Shown: positions 25,035 to 34,636, numbered from the stretch's first letter. The stretch: DNA of 64,000 nt from Pseudomaricurvus sp033283175 (GCA_033283175.1 JAWMQM010000002.1:372001-436000), one strand, 5' to 3'. A program made the numbers and translations. Notes: generated by a model not told the origin, from the sequence alone.

Positions 25035-26678
25035 TTACATGTTGGGGTAATTGGGCCCGCCGGCACCTTCAGGCACGACCCAGACGATGTTCTGGGTTGG
25101 GTCCTTGATGTCACAGGTTTTGCAGTGCACGCAGTTCTGGGCGTTGATCTGCAGGCGCTTGTCGTTGTCCTCTCCCACAATCTCGTAGACGCCGGCAGGG
25201 CAGTAACGCTGCGCTGGCTCATCGTAGGTGGCCAGGTTGACCGTGATTGGCACTTCCGGATCCTTGAGGGTCAGGTGGCAAGGCTGGTCTTCTTCGTGGT
25301 TGGTGTTGGACAGGAACACTGAGGAGAGCTTGTCGAAGCTCAGCTTACCATCCGGCTTTGGATAGTTGATGGGGCTGAACTGGGACGCCGGCTTCAGCTG
25401 GGCGTGGTCAGCAACCGGATCAGACAGGGTCCAGGGGACATTGCCGTTAAAGATATTAATGTCGATAAAGGCGTAAGCCGAACCGATAATGTTGCCCCAC
25501 TTATGCTGGGCCGGACCAAAGTTGCGTTGTGCCCACAGCTCTTTATAGGCCCAGGAATCTTTATAGGCCTTGTCGAATTCCACCAGGTCGTCGTTGGCGC
25601 GCTCGGCCTTGACGGCTTCCACCACGCACTCGGCCGCTACCATGCCGGATTTCATGGCGGTGTGGCTGCCCTTGATCTTGGCGAAGTTGAGAGTTCCGGC
25701 GTTGTCACCCAGCAGCAGACCGCCTGGGAAGTGCATTTTGGGCTGAGACTGGATGCCGCCCTTGGCGATGGCGCGGGCACCGTAGGCCATACGCTCGCCG
25801 CCTGCCAGGTACTGGCTGATTACCGGATGGTGCTTGTAGCGCTGGAACTCGTCGAACGGGCTCAGGTACGGGTTGCTGTAGGAGAGGTCGGTAATCAGAC
25901 CGCATACCACCTGGTTGTCTTCGATGTGGTAGAGGAAGCTACCGCCGGCGGCGCCGTTCTCGGCCAGTGGCCAGCCAGCGGTGTGTACCACCAGGCCCTG
26001 CTGGTGCTGCTCGGCCGGAATTTTCCAGATCTCCTTGATGCCGATTCCGTAGTGCTGAGGCTCTTTACCGGCATCGAGGGCAAACTTGCTGATCAGCTGC
26101 TTGCCGAGATGGCCGCGGCAGCCTTCGGCAAACAGGGTGTACTTGCCATGCAGTTCCATACCGGGCATGTAGGAATCTTTGTGTTCGCCGTTGTGGCCAA
26201 CGCCCATGTCGCCGGTAGCAATACCTTTAACGCTGCCGTCTTCGTGATAGAGGATCTCGGCGGCGGCAAAGCAAGGGTAGATCTCTACACCCAGCGCTTC
26301 GGCCTGTTCGGCCAGCCAGCGGCACAGGTTGCCGAGGCTGATAATGTAATTGCCTTCGTTGTGCATGGTTTTGGGGACAAAGAAGTTCGGGACTTTCTGG
26401 CCCTTCTCGGCGTTTTTCAGGACGTAGATGTCATCACCGGCCACTTCAGTGTGCAGGGGGGCGTCTTGCTCTTTCCACTCTGGGAACAGCTCGTTCAGTG
26501 CGCGGGGTTCGAATACGGCACCGGAGAGAATGTGTGCGCCGACTTCGGAGCCTTTTTCCACCACGCAGACGCTGACTTCGTCGCTCAGTTGGCGGATTCG
26601 GCAGGCGGCGGCAAGACCCGAGGGACCGGCGCCGACAATGACGACGTCGTATTCCATAAATTCACGTTCCACAGTCAT
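25035..26678 (-). CDS. etfQO: Electron transfer flavoprotein-ubiquinone oxidoreductase
   Basis: Passes electrons from reduced ETF to ubiquinone at the inner membrane. 547 residues: FAD-binding YDVVIVGAGPSGLAAACR at the N-terminus, a quinone-binding mid-region, and a C-terminal 4Fe-4S site with CVHCKTCDIKDP after an upstream Cys. ATG 26678 or ATG 26657 could be the start; the second is 7 residues closer to the dinucleotide fold. It is divergent from etfBA, and a PsrA-like site lies 51 bases upstream. Confidence 0.96.
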   Translation of the reverse strand: MTVEREFMEYDVVIVGAGPSGLAAACRIRQLSDEVSVCVVEKGSEVGAHILSGAVFEPRALNELFPEWKEQDAPLHTEVAGDDIYVLKNAEKGQKVPNFFVPKTMHNEGNYIISLGNLCRWLAEQAEALGVEIYPCFAAAEILYHEDGSVKGIATGDMGVGHNGEHKDSYMPGMELHGKYTLFAEGCRGHLGKQLISKFALDAGKEPQHYGIGIKEIWKIPAEQHQQGLVVHTAGWPLAENGAAGGSFLYHIEDNQVVCGLITDLSYSNPYLSPFDEFQRYKHHPVISQYLAGGERMAYGARAIAKGGIQSQPKMHFPGGLLLGDNAGTLNFAKIKGSHTAMKSGMVAAECVVEAVKAERANDDLVEFDKAYKDSWAYKELWAQRNFGPAQHKWGNIIGSAYAFIDINIFNGNVPWTLSDPVADHAQLKPASQFSPINYPKPDGKLSFDKLSSVFLSNTNHEEDQPCHLTLKDPEVPITVNLATYDEPAQRYCPAGVYEIVGEDNDKRLQINAQNCVHCKTCDIKDPTQNIVWVVPEGAGGPNYPNM

Positions 26679-27168
26679 CTCTCCTGGCTGTTCACTGAAA
26701 ATAAAAAATGAATTGAATCAGGCGAGGCTAAAACGCCCGTTTCAGGTGGCAGAGGTTCTGCGCTGAATTATATAGAAGGCTATTTTGGGGTACCACTCAC
26801 AATTTCGGTCGCACCGGTGACAAAAAGGGACATTTTCACCGTGTTTAAGGCGGTAAAAGCGTAAAAACTGCCTGACAAGTAGCAGATTGTGACAGTGCCG
26901 GAGTACAATGCGCCCATCGTGTCCGGAGCGCTTTTGATCGGCTTCGAGGTGTCCGAACGCCGCCACGGTAACCGCTGGGTGTTGATTTTGAGGGGCGAAA
27001 CGGTCAGTATATCGGCCGCTCTAAAGACCGCTACCCCCGAATTCCGGGGCTGGTCAGGCTTTTTCAGAGTCATTCCGAGCCATGGAAACGCCGGCTGCCG
27101 CTTCTCGTCATGGGGAGTTTCGGGCAGACTTGGCATTTATCCTTAACAGATAAGCGAATGGGAAATCC
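26679..27168. other. Divergent intergenic region between etfQO and etfBA
   Basis: 490 bases carrying the control signals of both units. Apart from the PsrA-like operator (26729-26744) I see a possible TACAAT -10 near 26904 without a convincing -35. The short frames inside have no family match and were left out. Confidence 0.5.
26729..26744. promoter_or_regulatory. PsrA/FadR-like operator upstream of etfQO
   Basis: TAAAACGCCCGTTTCA contains AAAC-N4-GTTT, the core of the PsrA operator known to control fatty-acid oxidation and etf genes in pseudomonads and relatives. Assignment is by motif and target only. Confidence 0.45.
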
Positions 27169-27921
27169 ATGAAGATTCTTGTTGCAGTTAAACGCGTTGT
27201 TGACTACAACGTGAAGGTCCGTCCGAAAACCGATGGGTCTGGCGTTGATATCGCAAACGCAAAGATGTCTATTAACCCCTTCTGTGAAATTGCTGTAGAA
27301 GAGGCGGTGCGCCTGAAAGAGAAGGGTGTTGCTACAGAAGTCGTGGCTGTTTCTCTGGGCACCAAGCAGTGTCAGGAACAGATCCGTACTGCGATGGCTC
27401 TGGGAGCCGACCGCGGTATCCTCGTGGAAACCGACGCTGAACTGCAGCCACTGGCCATTGCCAAGTGTCTGAAAGCCATCATTGAAAAAGAATCCCCCGA
27501 TCTGGTTATCATGGGCAAGCAGTCCATCGATGGTGATAACAACCAGACCGGCCAGATGCTGGGCGCCCTCACTGGCATGGCCCAGGGTACTTTTGCTTCT
27601 GAAGTGGTTATTGCTGACGGCAAGGTAGACGTAACCCGTGAAATCGACGGTGGTCTGCAGACCGTGAAGCTGAACCTGCCAGCAATCGTCACCACTGACC
27701 TGCGTCTGAACGAACCTCGTTACGCCTCCCTGCCAAACATCATGAAAGCCAAGAAAAAGCCTCTGGATACCACTACTCCGGACGAGCTGGGCGTTGATGT
27801 TGCGCCGCGCGTACAAACTCTGAAAGTTGAGCCGCCAGCCGAGCGTCAAGCCGGTATCAAGGTAGCCGATGTGGCTGAACTGGTCGAAAAACTGAAGAAC
27901 GAGGCGAAGGTAATATCATGA
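27169..27921 (+). CDS. etfB: Electron transfer flavoprotein beta subunit
   Basis: 250 residues. MKILVAVKRVVDYNVKVRPK, LGADRGILVETD and the AMP-binding GKQSIDGDNNQTGQMLGAL are diagnostic. It pairs with EtfA to collect electrons from acyl-CoA dehydrogenases. Its stop overlaps the etfA start by 4 bases (ATGA). Confidence 0.97.
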   Translation: MKILVAVKRVVDYNVKVRPKTDGSGVDIANAKMSINPFCEIAVEEAVRLKEKGVATEVVAVSLGTKQCQEQIRTAMALGADRGILVETDAELQPLAIAKCLKAIIEKESPDLVIMGKQSIDGDNNQTGQMLGALTGMAQGTFASEVVIADGKVDVTREIDGGLQTVKLNLPAIVTTDLRLNEPRYASLPNIMKAKKKPLDTTTPDELGVDVAPRVQTLKVEPPAERQAGIKVADVAELVEKLKNEAKVIS

Positions 27922-28847
27922 GCATCCTGGTAATAGCTGAACACGACAACGCCAGCCTCAAGGCCGCGACCCTGAACACTGTTGCCGCTGCCAAAGCTAT
28001 TGGTGGTGACATCGACCTGCTGGTAGCCGGTGCCGGTTGTGCCGCTGCTGCCGAAGCTGCCGCCAAGGTAGAGGGTGTCAGCAAGGTACTGGTAGCTGAC
28101 GATGCCGCATACGCGCATCAACTGGCTGAAAACCTGGCGCTGCTGGTAGCCGAGCTGGGCAAGAACTACACCCATGTTCTGGCTCCCGCCACCTCCAACG
28201 GTAAAAACATGGCGCCGCGCGCTGCAGCCCTGCTGGATGTGCAAGCCATCTCTGACATTATCAGTGTTGAGAGCGCCGATACCTTCAAGCGTCCAATCTA
28301 CGCCGGTAACGTTATCGCTACCGTACAGAGCTCCGACGCCATCAAGGTAATCACCGTACGTGGTACCGCGTTTGACGCCGTAGCGGCAGAAGGTGGTTCC
28401 GCGGCCATCGAGAACGTTGGTTCCGCGACCGATGCCGGCATCTCTGCCTTTGTTGGTGAAGAGCTGGCCGTCAGTGACCGTCCCGAGCTGACTGCTGCCA
28501 AGATTGTGATCTCCGGTGGTCGTGGTATGCAAAATGGCGACAACTTCGAGATGCTGTACAAGGTAGCTGACAAGCTGGGTGCCGCTGTTGGTGCTTCCCG
28601 CGCTGCGGTTGACGCCGGTTTCGTCCCTAACGACATGCAGGTAGGCCAGACCGGTAAGATCGTTGCTCCGGATCTCTACATCGCTGTTGGTATCTCTGGT
28701 GCTATCCAGCATTTGGCGGGCATGAAAGACAGTAAAGTGATTGTTGCTATCAACAAAGACGAAGAGGCGCCGATTTTCCAGGTCGCCGATTACGGTCTGG
28801 TAGCTGATCTGTTTGCTGCGGTACCTGAGCTGGATGCGTCGCTCTGA
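27918..28847 (+). CDS. etfA: Electron transfer flavoprotein alpha subunit
   Basis: 309 residues with the FAD-binding C-terminal domain: GRGMQNGDNFEML, then SRAAVDAGFVPNDMQVGQTG, then IAVGISGAIQHLAGM and NKDEEAPIFQVADYGLV. Translationally coupled to etfB. A clear terminator follows, so etfBA is a two-gene unit. It serves beta-oxidation steps expected from the catabolic region downstream. Confidence 0.97.
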   Translation: MSILVIAEHDNASLKAATLNTVAAAKAIGGDIDLLVAGAGCAAAAEAAAKVEGVSKVLVADDAAYAHQLAENLALLVAELGKNYTHVLAPATSNGKNMAPRAAALLDVQAISDIISVESADTFKRPIYAGNVIATVQSSDAIKVITVRGTAFDAVAAEGGSAAIENVGSATDAGISAFVGEELAVSDRPELTAAKIVISGGRGMQNGDNFEMLYKVADKLGAAVGASRAAVDAGFVPNDMQVGQTGKIVAPDLYIAVGISGAIQHLAGMKDSKVIVAINKDEEAPIFQVADYGLVADLFAAVPELDASL

Positions 28848-28878
28848 TTCCGGGCCTGTAAAGCAGTCAAGTGCAAAA

Positions 28879-28907
28879 GAAAAAGCCGGCGTATTGCCGG
28901 CTTTTTC
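28879..28907 (+). terminator. Terminator of etfBA
   Basis: GAAAAAGCCGGC-GTATT-GCCGGCTTTTTC, perfect 12-base arms, 31 bases after the etfA stop. Confidence 0.92.
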
Positions 28908-28933
28908 AGCTTTAAAGAGGTGGGAAAGTACAC

Positions 28934-29134
28934 GTGGATATTGAATCCTTTGAGCATTGGTCCCTCATCCTGGGCGTCGGTGGCCTCATCGCCTTTATGA
29001 CGTTTATCATGTGGGATCTTGCCAAGCAGTCGAAAGCCGGCCGCTTTGGTACCTTTATCTTATTCACCGCACTGGGGTTGGGCCTGTTGGGTTTCATCAT
29101 CAAGACCGTGCTGGTGGAAGTGGTGGGCCAGTAG
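28934..29134 (+). CDS. DUF2788 small membrane protein
   Basis: 66 residues starting at GTG 28934, preceded by GAGGTGGG. Two hydrophobic helices (LILGVGGLIAFMTFIMWDL and FGTFILFTALGLGLLGFII) joined by a basic loop KQSKAGR match DUF2788, a gammaproteobacterial inner-membrane family often near etf genes. Function unknown. Confidence 0.82.
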   Translation: MDIESFEHWSLILGVGGLIAFMTFIMWDLAKQSKAGRFGTFILFTALGLGLLGFIIKTVLVEVVGQ

Positions 29135-29290
29135 GTCCCTGACTATTAAAGAATCATTTTAAGCAGTAGCTTGTAAGCTATTAATAATAAGCAACCTTGT
29201 TTATCCGTCTTCTGGTGCCGTTGCGCTCGAAAGTCTAAGCACAGGACGGATATGACAAACGGGTGGGGCATGGCTTTGGGTGTTCAAAAC

Positions 29291-29331
29291 CCGGTCTCCC
29301 GCCAGGCGGAGGATACCGGTGGCCCTTTTTC
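29291..29331 (+). terminator. Hairpin with T-run in the leader of the hybrid sensor gene
   Basis: CCGGT (29291-29295) pairs with ACCGG (29315-29319) around CTCC-CGCC-A-GGCG-GAG, then TTTTT at 29326-29330. It may end DUF2788 transcripts or attenuate the sensor gene, whose ATG is 36 bases further on. Confidence 0.5.
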
Positions 29332-29366
29332 AGGCGCATAGCAAGGTTCAGAAAGATCGCAGTATT

Positions 29367-31520
29367 ATGCGCGATACTGACGCCCGCATGGCGAAGTACA
29401 GTCGCCGCGGACTTACGCTCAACGTTCTTGCCTATCTTCTCTGTCTCGCTATTGGCTACCTGCGAGTCCTGCACCCCACACTGGCTGTAGTGCTGACTAT
29501 CGGCCTGATTGTCACCACCCTGATTCGCGCAGTGGTGCTGGTAAGGTTTGATAATATCTACGCCGCCGGCCCCAGTCGCTGGCGCAATCTCTTCTTCGTG
29601 GCAACGTTGCTCGGCGCCGCCTGGTGGAGTGTTATTCTCGTCACGCTGACGCTGACTTTGGGAATGGTTGGTGAGACACCGCTGTTGTGGATGTACACCA
29701 TCATTTTCTTCTCCACCACTTTGCAGGTGACCTCCCCATTCCAGCGCTTCAGTCGTCTCTACCTCACGATTGCGCTGTTGCCCCCCACCGTTGCAGCGTT
29801 CACGCTGAACAGCGTTGAAGGCTACATGTATGGCGTGATCATGCTGGTGTTTGTGTTAATGCTGAATCACCAGGTGGAGGTGCTGTGTAATACCTATTGG
29901 GAAAGGCTTGAGGCCAACTATGCGTTGCGACAGAAAGCGCGCTCGCTGGAGGCCGAGAAGCGTGATGTGGATGCCTCGGTGGATCTCAATACCCGTTTCC
30001 TGAACAGCCTTGGCCATGAGTTGCGCACTTCGCTCAACGATATTATTGGCGGGTTATCACTGTTGGCGGACAGTCGCCTCACGCCACAGCAACAGGAGTT
30101 GCTGGATTTGGCTCGCAAATCCAGCGACCAGCAGCTGGACCTGGTTAACAACATCGTCGACTTCTCGCAGATTAATGCCCGCAAGCTCATCCTGGATCAG
30201 AGTGGCTTCAGCCTGCGTACGCAGCTGGAACAATGGGTGCAGGAGCTTTCCAGTGACGCCCACCGTCAGGGGGTGGAGGTGGAAATGAAGGTGAGTGACG
30301 AGGTGCCCTGGCGAGCCGAAGGGGATCCCGCTCGCATTGGCCAGGTGTTCAAGAGCCTGTTTGCTCACGCGGTCGCTTTTTCGGAGCAGGGCCGTTTGCA
30401 GGTGGAGCTGGACTTCAAGCGCAGTGGCGCCGACCGTGGGCTGCTGGAAGTTCTGATTATTGATCAATTGGAAGACGCTCCGGCTACTGGCAGTGAGCCC
30501 GCACCCAGGCCAGTGAAGCGTGACAACAGTGGTGATGAGGGGCTGTGGTTTACGCTTTGCAAGGGCTTGTCCGAGTGCATGGACGGCAGCCTCGACATAG
30601 ACCGTATCAGTGGACGCGATACGCATTACCGTTTCTGTGTGCCGTTGCTGATACAGGGGCCGCAACATGCGGGCCTGGTGGCAAATCCCGGGCTGCAGAA
30701 TCGGCGCCTGTTGCTGCTGGATAAATTGTTGCCTGTCGCTGAGCAGCACTGCCGCCAGATGCAGGAGTGGGGATTGCGTCTGGAGAGGGCGTCAGGGTTC
30801 GCTCAGTTGAGCGAACACCTGCAGCCGCAAGAGGGGCGCAACCCGGTTGATCTCATTATGATCAACGTGCCGCAGCGGGAGGAGCCGGTGGCAGATTTCC
30901 TGCAGGAGTTCCTGGCGCAGGCGGAGGTGCCCGAGATCCCCGTGCTGCTGTTGCTCTCTCACAGCCACCTTAATCAGCATGGCCTGCAGAACCTGGTGGC
31001 TGCAAATCGCAATCTGCACTTCGTCTATCGCCCTTTGATGGAGCAGCCTCTTCACGATCTGTTGGCCCACCTTATTCTTGGTAAGCCGCTGGAGGCCAAA
31101 AGTGCCCGCAGCGAGCCCCGGCCGCAGCGCGGGGGCAGGGTATTGCTGGTGGATGATCACCGGGTCAACCAGATGGTGGGTGAGGGTATGCTCAGCAAGC
31201 TGGGTTACAGCACGGTCATTGCCAATAACGGATTGGAGGCACTGGAGCTCTATCGCAGTGATCCGCCTGATGTGATCCTGATGGACTGTCACATGCCGGA
31301 GCTGGACGGGTTTGAGACCGCCCGCCGTATTCGTGAGCTGGAAGACGTCCGGGATCTGCGGCGTACGCCGATTATCGCCATGACCGCACACAGTGGTGAT
31401 GGCGATCAATCCAACTGCTTCGCCGCCGGTATGGACGACTATCTGCCAAAGCCGATCCGGCTTGAGGTACTGGAAGGGGTGCTGAGCCGCTGGACTGCAG
31501 GAGAAGTTGCCCCAGAGTAA
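29367..31520 (+). CDS. Hybrid histidine-kinase-like protein with decayed ATPase domain
   Basis: 717 residues from ATG 29367 (GTG 29280 is in frame but would place a stable hairpin in the first codons). N-terminal region with about five or six membrane helices to residue 170, then HisKA with an intact H-box (LGHELRTSLNDIIGGL, about residue 217). The ATPase domain is abnormal: the N-box reads SLFAHAVAFSEQG, the Asn being replaced by His; the G1 box is IIDQLEDAP, and the glycine-rich lid is missing. A degenerate receiver-like segment (about 440-570) precedes a complete receiver at the C-terminus: DD, phospho-acceptor MDCHMPELDG, AMTAH and LPKPI. Probably a phosphotransfer partner or pseudokinase rather than an autonomous kinase. 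Confidence 0.85.
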   Translation: MRDTDARMAKYSRRGLTLNVLAYLLCLAIGYLRVLHPTLAVVLTIGLIVTTLIRAVVLVRFDNIYAAGPSRWRNLFFVATLLGAAWWSVILVTLTLTLGMVGETPLLWMYTIIFFSTTLQVTSPFQRFSRLYLTIALLPPTVAAFTLNSVEGYMYGVIMLVFVLMLNHQVEVLCNTYWERLEANYALRQKARSLEAEKRDVDASVDLNTRFLNSLGHELRTSLNDIIGGLSLLADSRLTPQQQELLDLARKSSDQQLDLVNNIVDFSQINARKLILDQSGFSLRTQLEQWVQELSSDAHRQGVEVEMKVSDEVPWRAEGDPARIGQVFKSLFAHAVAFSEQGRLQVELDFKRSGADRGLLEVLIIDQLEDAPATGSEPAPRPVKRDNSGDEGLWFTLCKGLSECMDGSLDIDRISGRDTHYRFCVPLLIQGPQHAGLVANPGLQNRRLLLLDKLLPVAEQHCRQMQEWGLRLERASGFAQLSEHLQPQEGRNPVDLIMINVPQREEPVADFLQEFLAQAEVPEIPVLLLLSHSHLNQHGLQNLVAANRNLHFVYRPLMEQPLHDLLAHLILGKPLEAKSARSEPRPQRGGRVLLVDDHRVNQMVGEGMLSKLGYSTVIANNGLEALELYRSDPPDVILMDCHMPELDGFETARRIRELEDVRDLRRTPIIAMTAHSGDGDQSNCFAAGMDDYLPKPIRLEVLEGVLSRWTAGEVAPE

Positions 31521-31555
31521 GTTGCGGGCAGGCGGCGGCTGAGCCCGCCGCTGTC

Positions 31556-31574
31556 ACGCCTCGGGCCGAGGCGT
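31556..31574. repeat. Perfect 19-bp palindrome
   Basis: ACGCCTCGG-G-CCGAGGCGT between convergent genes, without a T-run. Could act as a weak bidirectional transcript end. Confidence 0.5.
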
Positions 31575-31622
31575 AATCCGGAAGTAGCAGGGCGTCATTA
31601 AACTGCCCCTAAACTGCTCCCT

Positions 31623-32438
31623 CTAGAGGTCGAAGTTGCTCCAGACCGGCGCGTGATCCGAAGGCTTTTCCATACCGCGGACATCGTAATCCACTCCCGC
31701 CGCCGTACAGCGCGCCAGTAGTGGTGCCGACGCCATAATCAGGTCGATTCGCAGGCCGCGGCGAGGCTCCCTTTCGAAACCTTTGCTGCGGTAATCAAAC
31801 CAGCTGAAGGCATCATTGATCCCTGGGTTCAGGTGGCGAAAGGTGTCGGTCAGGCCCCACTGTTGCAGCCGCGCCAGCCACTCCCGCTCCTCCGGCTGGA
31901 AGCTGCATTTACCACTTTTCAGCCAGCGCTTGCGGTTGTCTTCGCCGATGCCGATATCCAGGTCGGTTGGAGAGATGTTCATATCTCCCATAACTATGAC
32001 CGGGCCATCCGGCTGGCAGTTCTCGTTCAGGTAGTTGAGGGTTTGCTGGTAGAAGCGGCGTTTGTTGGGAAACTTTTGCGGGTGATCAATGGATTCGCCC
32101 TGGGGAAAATAGCCGTTGATGACCGTCAGCGGTTCACCGCTGGGCAGCTGCAGGCGGACGGCCAGAAAGCGCTTCTGTTCCTCATCGCTGTCGCCGGGAA
32201 AGCCTTTCTGTACAGACAGGATGGGCAGTTTGCTCATCAGGGCTACCCCGTAGTGGGTTTTCTGTCCGGTGTAGGTCAGCTGATAACCCAGCGCTTCCAG
32301 CTCCTGTTGCGGGAACTCGTGATCCTGCACCTTGGTTTCCTGCAGGCCGATCACAGCTGGTTCGTGGCTGGCTACCAGAGCTTGCAGCTGGTGCAGGCGC
32401 TGGCGCACGCTGTTGACGTTAAACGAGATAAATTTCAT
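31623..32438 (-). CDS. xthA: Exodeoxyribonuclease III
   Basis: AP endonuclease and 3'-exonuclease of base excision repair. 271 residues. MKFISFNVNSVRQRLHQL, GLQETKVQD (catalytic Glu), MGDMNISPTDLDIG (Asp/Asn) and the C-terminal SDHAPVW (Asp-His) are all present. Convergent with the sensor gene; it follows prc on the same strand. Confidence 0.95.
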   Translation of the reverse strand: MKFISFNVNSVRQRLHQLQALVASHEPAVIGLQETKVQDHEFPQQELEALGYQLTYTGQKTHYGVALMSKLPILSVQKGFPGDSDEEQKRFLAVRLQLPSGEPLTVINGYFPQGESIDHPQKFPNKRRFYQQTLNYLNENCQPDGPVIVMGDMNISPTDLDIGIGEDNRKRWLKSGKCSFQPEEREWLARLQQWGLTDTFRHLNPGINDAFSWFDYRSKGFEREPRRGLRIDLIMASAPLLARCTAAGVDYDVRGMEKPSDHAPVWSNFDL

Positions 32439-32480
32439 GGGCGTATGTGTGTCACTGGTGCTTATTGGGGCGGCAATGGT

Positions 32481-32507
32481 GAACCGGCGCTGTTGCAGCG
32501 CCGGTTC
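32481..32507. repeat. Strong hairpin between prc and xthA
   Basis: GAACCGGCGCTG-TTG-CAGCGCCGGTTC, perfect 12-base arms, 12 bases after the prc stop on the minus strand. No T-run follows in either direction. It could protect the prc transcript 3' end or act as a rho-assisted end. Confidence 0.65.
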
Positions 32508-32518
32508 GGTGGGGTGTA

Positions 32519-34636
32519 TCAGAAGTCGGCAACCTGATCCGGTGGTTGCTTCTGCAGCAGGCCTATCATGTCGATGAGTACGTAGCCGGCTTCCGCCAGC
32601 AGAGGGTCGTCCTCGGTATGCAAATCCTTGTCACCGGCTTCCGCAATGCGTTCATCAGCGCGCTTTTCCTGATCCTCTTCCAGGGCGTTGGCGCTATCAA
32701 ACAGTGGCAAGCCCTTAACCTTGCGACGCTGGTTTTCCAGCTCCAGGGCTTTATCCTCCAGGGCTTTCTGTTCAGCCCGGCGGGTTGCCTCGTTGAGGGA
32801 GAGCTGGGTGCGACTCTTATTGGTACGCAGTTGCTCCAGCTGTTGCTGGATAAAGATAAAGTCCGGGTCCTTTTCGCTGCGTGACTGATGTTTGGCCATA
32901 ACCTGAGGCAGCACTTTGTTCAGTGGGTAGTAGGAGTCGTGGGGCACCGGATGAATCTGGTCCCAGGGCAGGGCGGTCTCGTAGGAGCTTTCACCCACTT
33001 CATCGGTATCCACCAGCTGCGGGAAAGCAACATCCGGAATAACACCGCGGTGCTGTGTGCTGTCACCGGAGACGCGATAGAACTTGGACTCGGTCAGTTT
33101 CAGCTGGCCGCTCTCAACTGGCATCAGGGATTGTACGGTGCCCTTGCCGAAGGATTGGCTGCCTACAATAAGGCCACGTTTGTAGTCCTGAATGGCACCG
33201 GCAAAAATCTCCGAGGCCGAGGCGCTGAGGCGGTTGGTCAGAACCACCATGGGGCCGCGGTAGACAGCGGGTTGCCGCGAGCGGTAGTTGCGCGAGATGC
33301 TCTGGGCTGTCTGGCGAATCTGTACCACCGGCCCCTGGTCAATAAACAGGTCTGTCAGGGTGGTGGCCTCCTGCAGGGAGCCGCCGCCGTTATTGCGCAG
33401 GTCGATGATGAGTCCGTCGATGTTCTCCTGCCGCAGCTCGGTCAGCAGGCGGTAAACGTCGCCAGTGGTGCTTTTGAAGTTGCGGTCGCCGCGGCGATAG
33501 GCTTCAAAATCGATGTAAAAAGCGGGCACGTGAATGACGCCGATCTTGAACAGATCCGTGCCATCCGTGAGCTCTATAATGCCTTTCTTGGCCGCCTGTT
33601 CTTCCAGTTTGACCTTGTCACGATTGATGAGGACTATCTTGTTGTTGCTCTCATCGGCGGCATCTACCGGCAGTACCTTCAGCCGTACCGTGGTGCCTTT
33701 GGGGCCGCGAATCAGGTCCACCACCTCATCGAGTCGCCAGCCGACCACGTCCACCATCTCACCATCCTTGCCCTGGCCTACAGCGATAATCCGGTCGGCA
33801 GGTTTCAGTTCGCCCTGCTTTTCCGCTGGTCCGCCACTGACAAGGCGCACAACCTTGGTCATTTCGTCTTCTGATTGCAGCACAGCGCCAATGCCTTCGA
33901 GAGAGAGGGACATGGAGATGTTGAAGTTCTCTTCGGTGCGCGGTGCCAGGTAGCTGGTGTGCGGGTCGTAAAGGATAGCCAGCGAGTTGATCAGGGTTTC
34001 GTAGACATCATCGGCGCTGCGCTTGTCCAGTCGGGCCAGCTGATTGCGGTAGCGGCGCAGGAGGGTGTCACGGGCTTTGTCCAGAGTCTGGTCCGAGAGG
34101 ACCAGGCTGAGCATGCCGGCCTTGACGCGTTTGCGCCACTGCTCATCGGCTTCAGTAGCGGATTTGGGCCAGTGAATGTTGTCTTCATCAATGGAGAGGA
34201 ACTCATCCCTGGTGAAGTCGAACTTGAAGCCATCCTCTGCTTCCAGCTTGCCGATAATCCACTGCAGGCGTTCACGGGCGCGGCTCTCGAAGGTGTTGAA
34301 GATCTTCTCGCCGGCAGCCAGGTCACCGGACTTCAGTTGGTCGTCCAGCTTGTCCCCATAGCTCTTGCGAAAGCCGTCCACGTCGGATTGGAGGAAGAAT
34401 ACCCTGGCCGGATCCAGTGCTTTCAGGTAGTTGTCGAGCATCTCCCCGGAGAGCTGGTCGTCGAAGGGGAGGTTGCGGTAGTGGCGACTACCCAGTTTGT
34501 CGATGATGTCGACAGTGGTTTGTTCCTGCAGCTGGCTGAACTGAATCTCGGCAAAGCTGGCCGGGGAGTGCAGGGCGGTCAAAATCAGGAAAGCGGAGGT
34601 GACGGGTGCAAGAAGGCGGCGAGTTACAGATTGCAT
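32519..34636 (-). CDS. prc: Tail-specific (C-terminal processing) periplasmic protease
   Basis: S41A protease that degrades or processes periplasmic proteins from their C-termini. 705 residues. The Sec signal peptide MQSVTRRLLAPVTSAFLIL ends near FAE. The long N-terminal helical domain is followed by a PDZ (about 230-320, SLEGIGAVLQ and GPAEKQGELKPADRI) and the Ser-Lys dyad in SASASEIFAGAIQDYKRG and SQSFGKGTVQSL. The C-terminal domain is present. Length and order match E. coli Prc. Confidence 0.96.
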   Translation of the reverse strand: MQSVTRRLLAPVTSAFLILTALHSPASFAEIQFSQLQEQTTVDIIDKLGSRHYRNLPFDDQLSGEMLDNYLKALDPARVFFLQSDVDGFRKSYGDKLDDQLKSGDLAAGEKIFNTFESRARERLQWIIGKLEAEDGFKFDFTRDEFLSIDEDNIHWPKSATEADEQWRKRVKAGMLSLVLSDQTLDKARDTLLRRYRNQLARLDKRSADDVYETLINSLAILYDPHTSYLAPRTEENFNISMSLSLEGIGAVLQSEDEMTKVVRLVSGGPAEKQGELKPADRIIAVGQGKDGEMVDVVGWRLDEVVDLIRGPKGTTVRLKVLPVDAADESNNKIVLINRDKVKLEEQAAKKGIIELTDGTDLFKIGVIHVPAFYIDFEAYRRGDRNFKSTTGDVYRLLTELRQENIDGLIIDLRNNGGGSLQEATTLTDLFIDQGPVVQIRQTAQSISRNYRSRQPAVYRGPMVVLTNRLSASASEIFAGAIQDYKRGLIVGSQSFGKGTVQSLMPVESGQLKLTESKFYRVSGDSTQHRGVIPDVAFPQLVDTDEVGESSYETALPWDQIHPVPHDSYYPLNKVLPQVMAKHQSRSEKDPDFIFIQQQLEQLRTNKSRTQLSLNEATRRAEQKALEDKALELENQRRKVKGLPLFDSANALEEDQEKRADERIAEAGDKDLHTEDDPLLAEAGYVLIDMIGLLQKQPPDQVADF

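Noticed and set aside
26889..27146. 85-codon frame between etfQO and etfB
   Set aside because: GTG start without a proper RBS, no recognisable domain, and it occupies the divergent promoter region.
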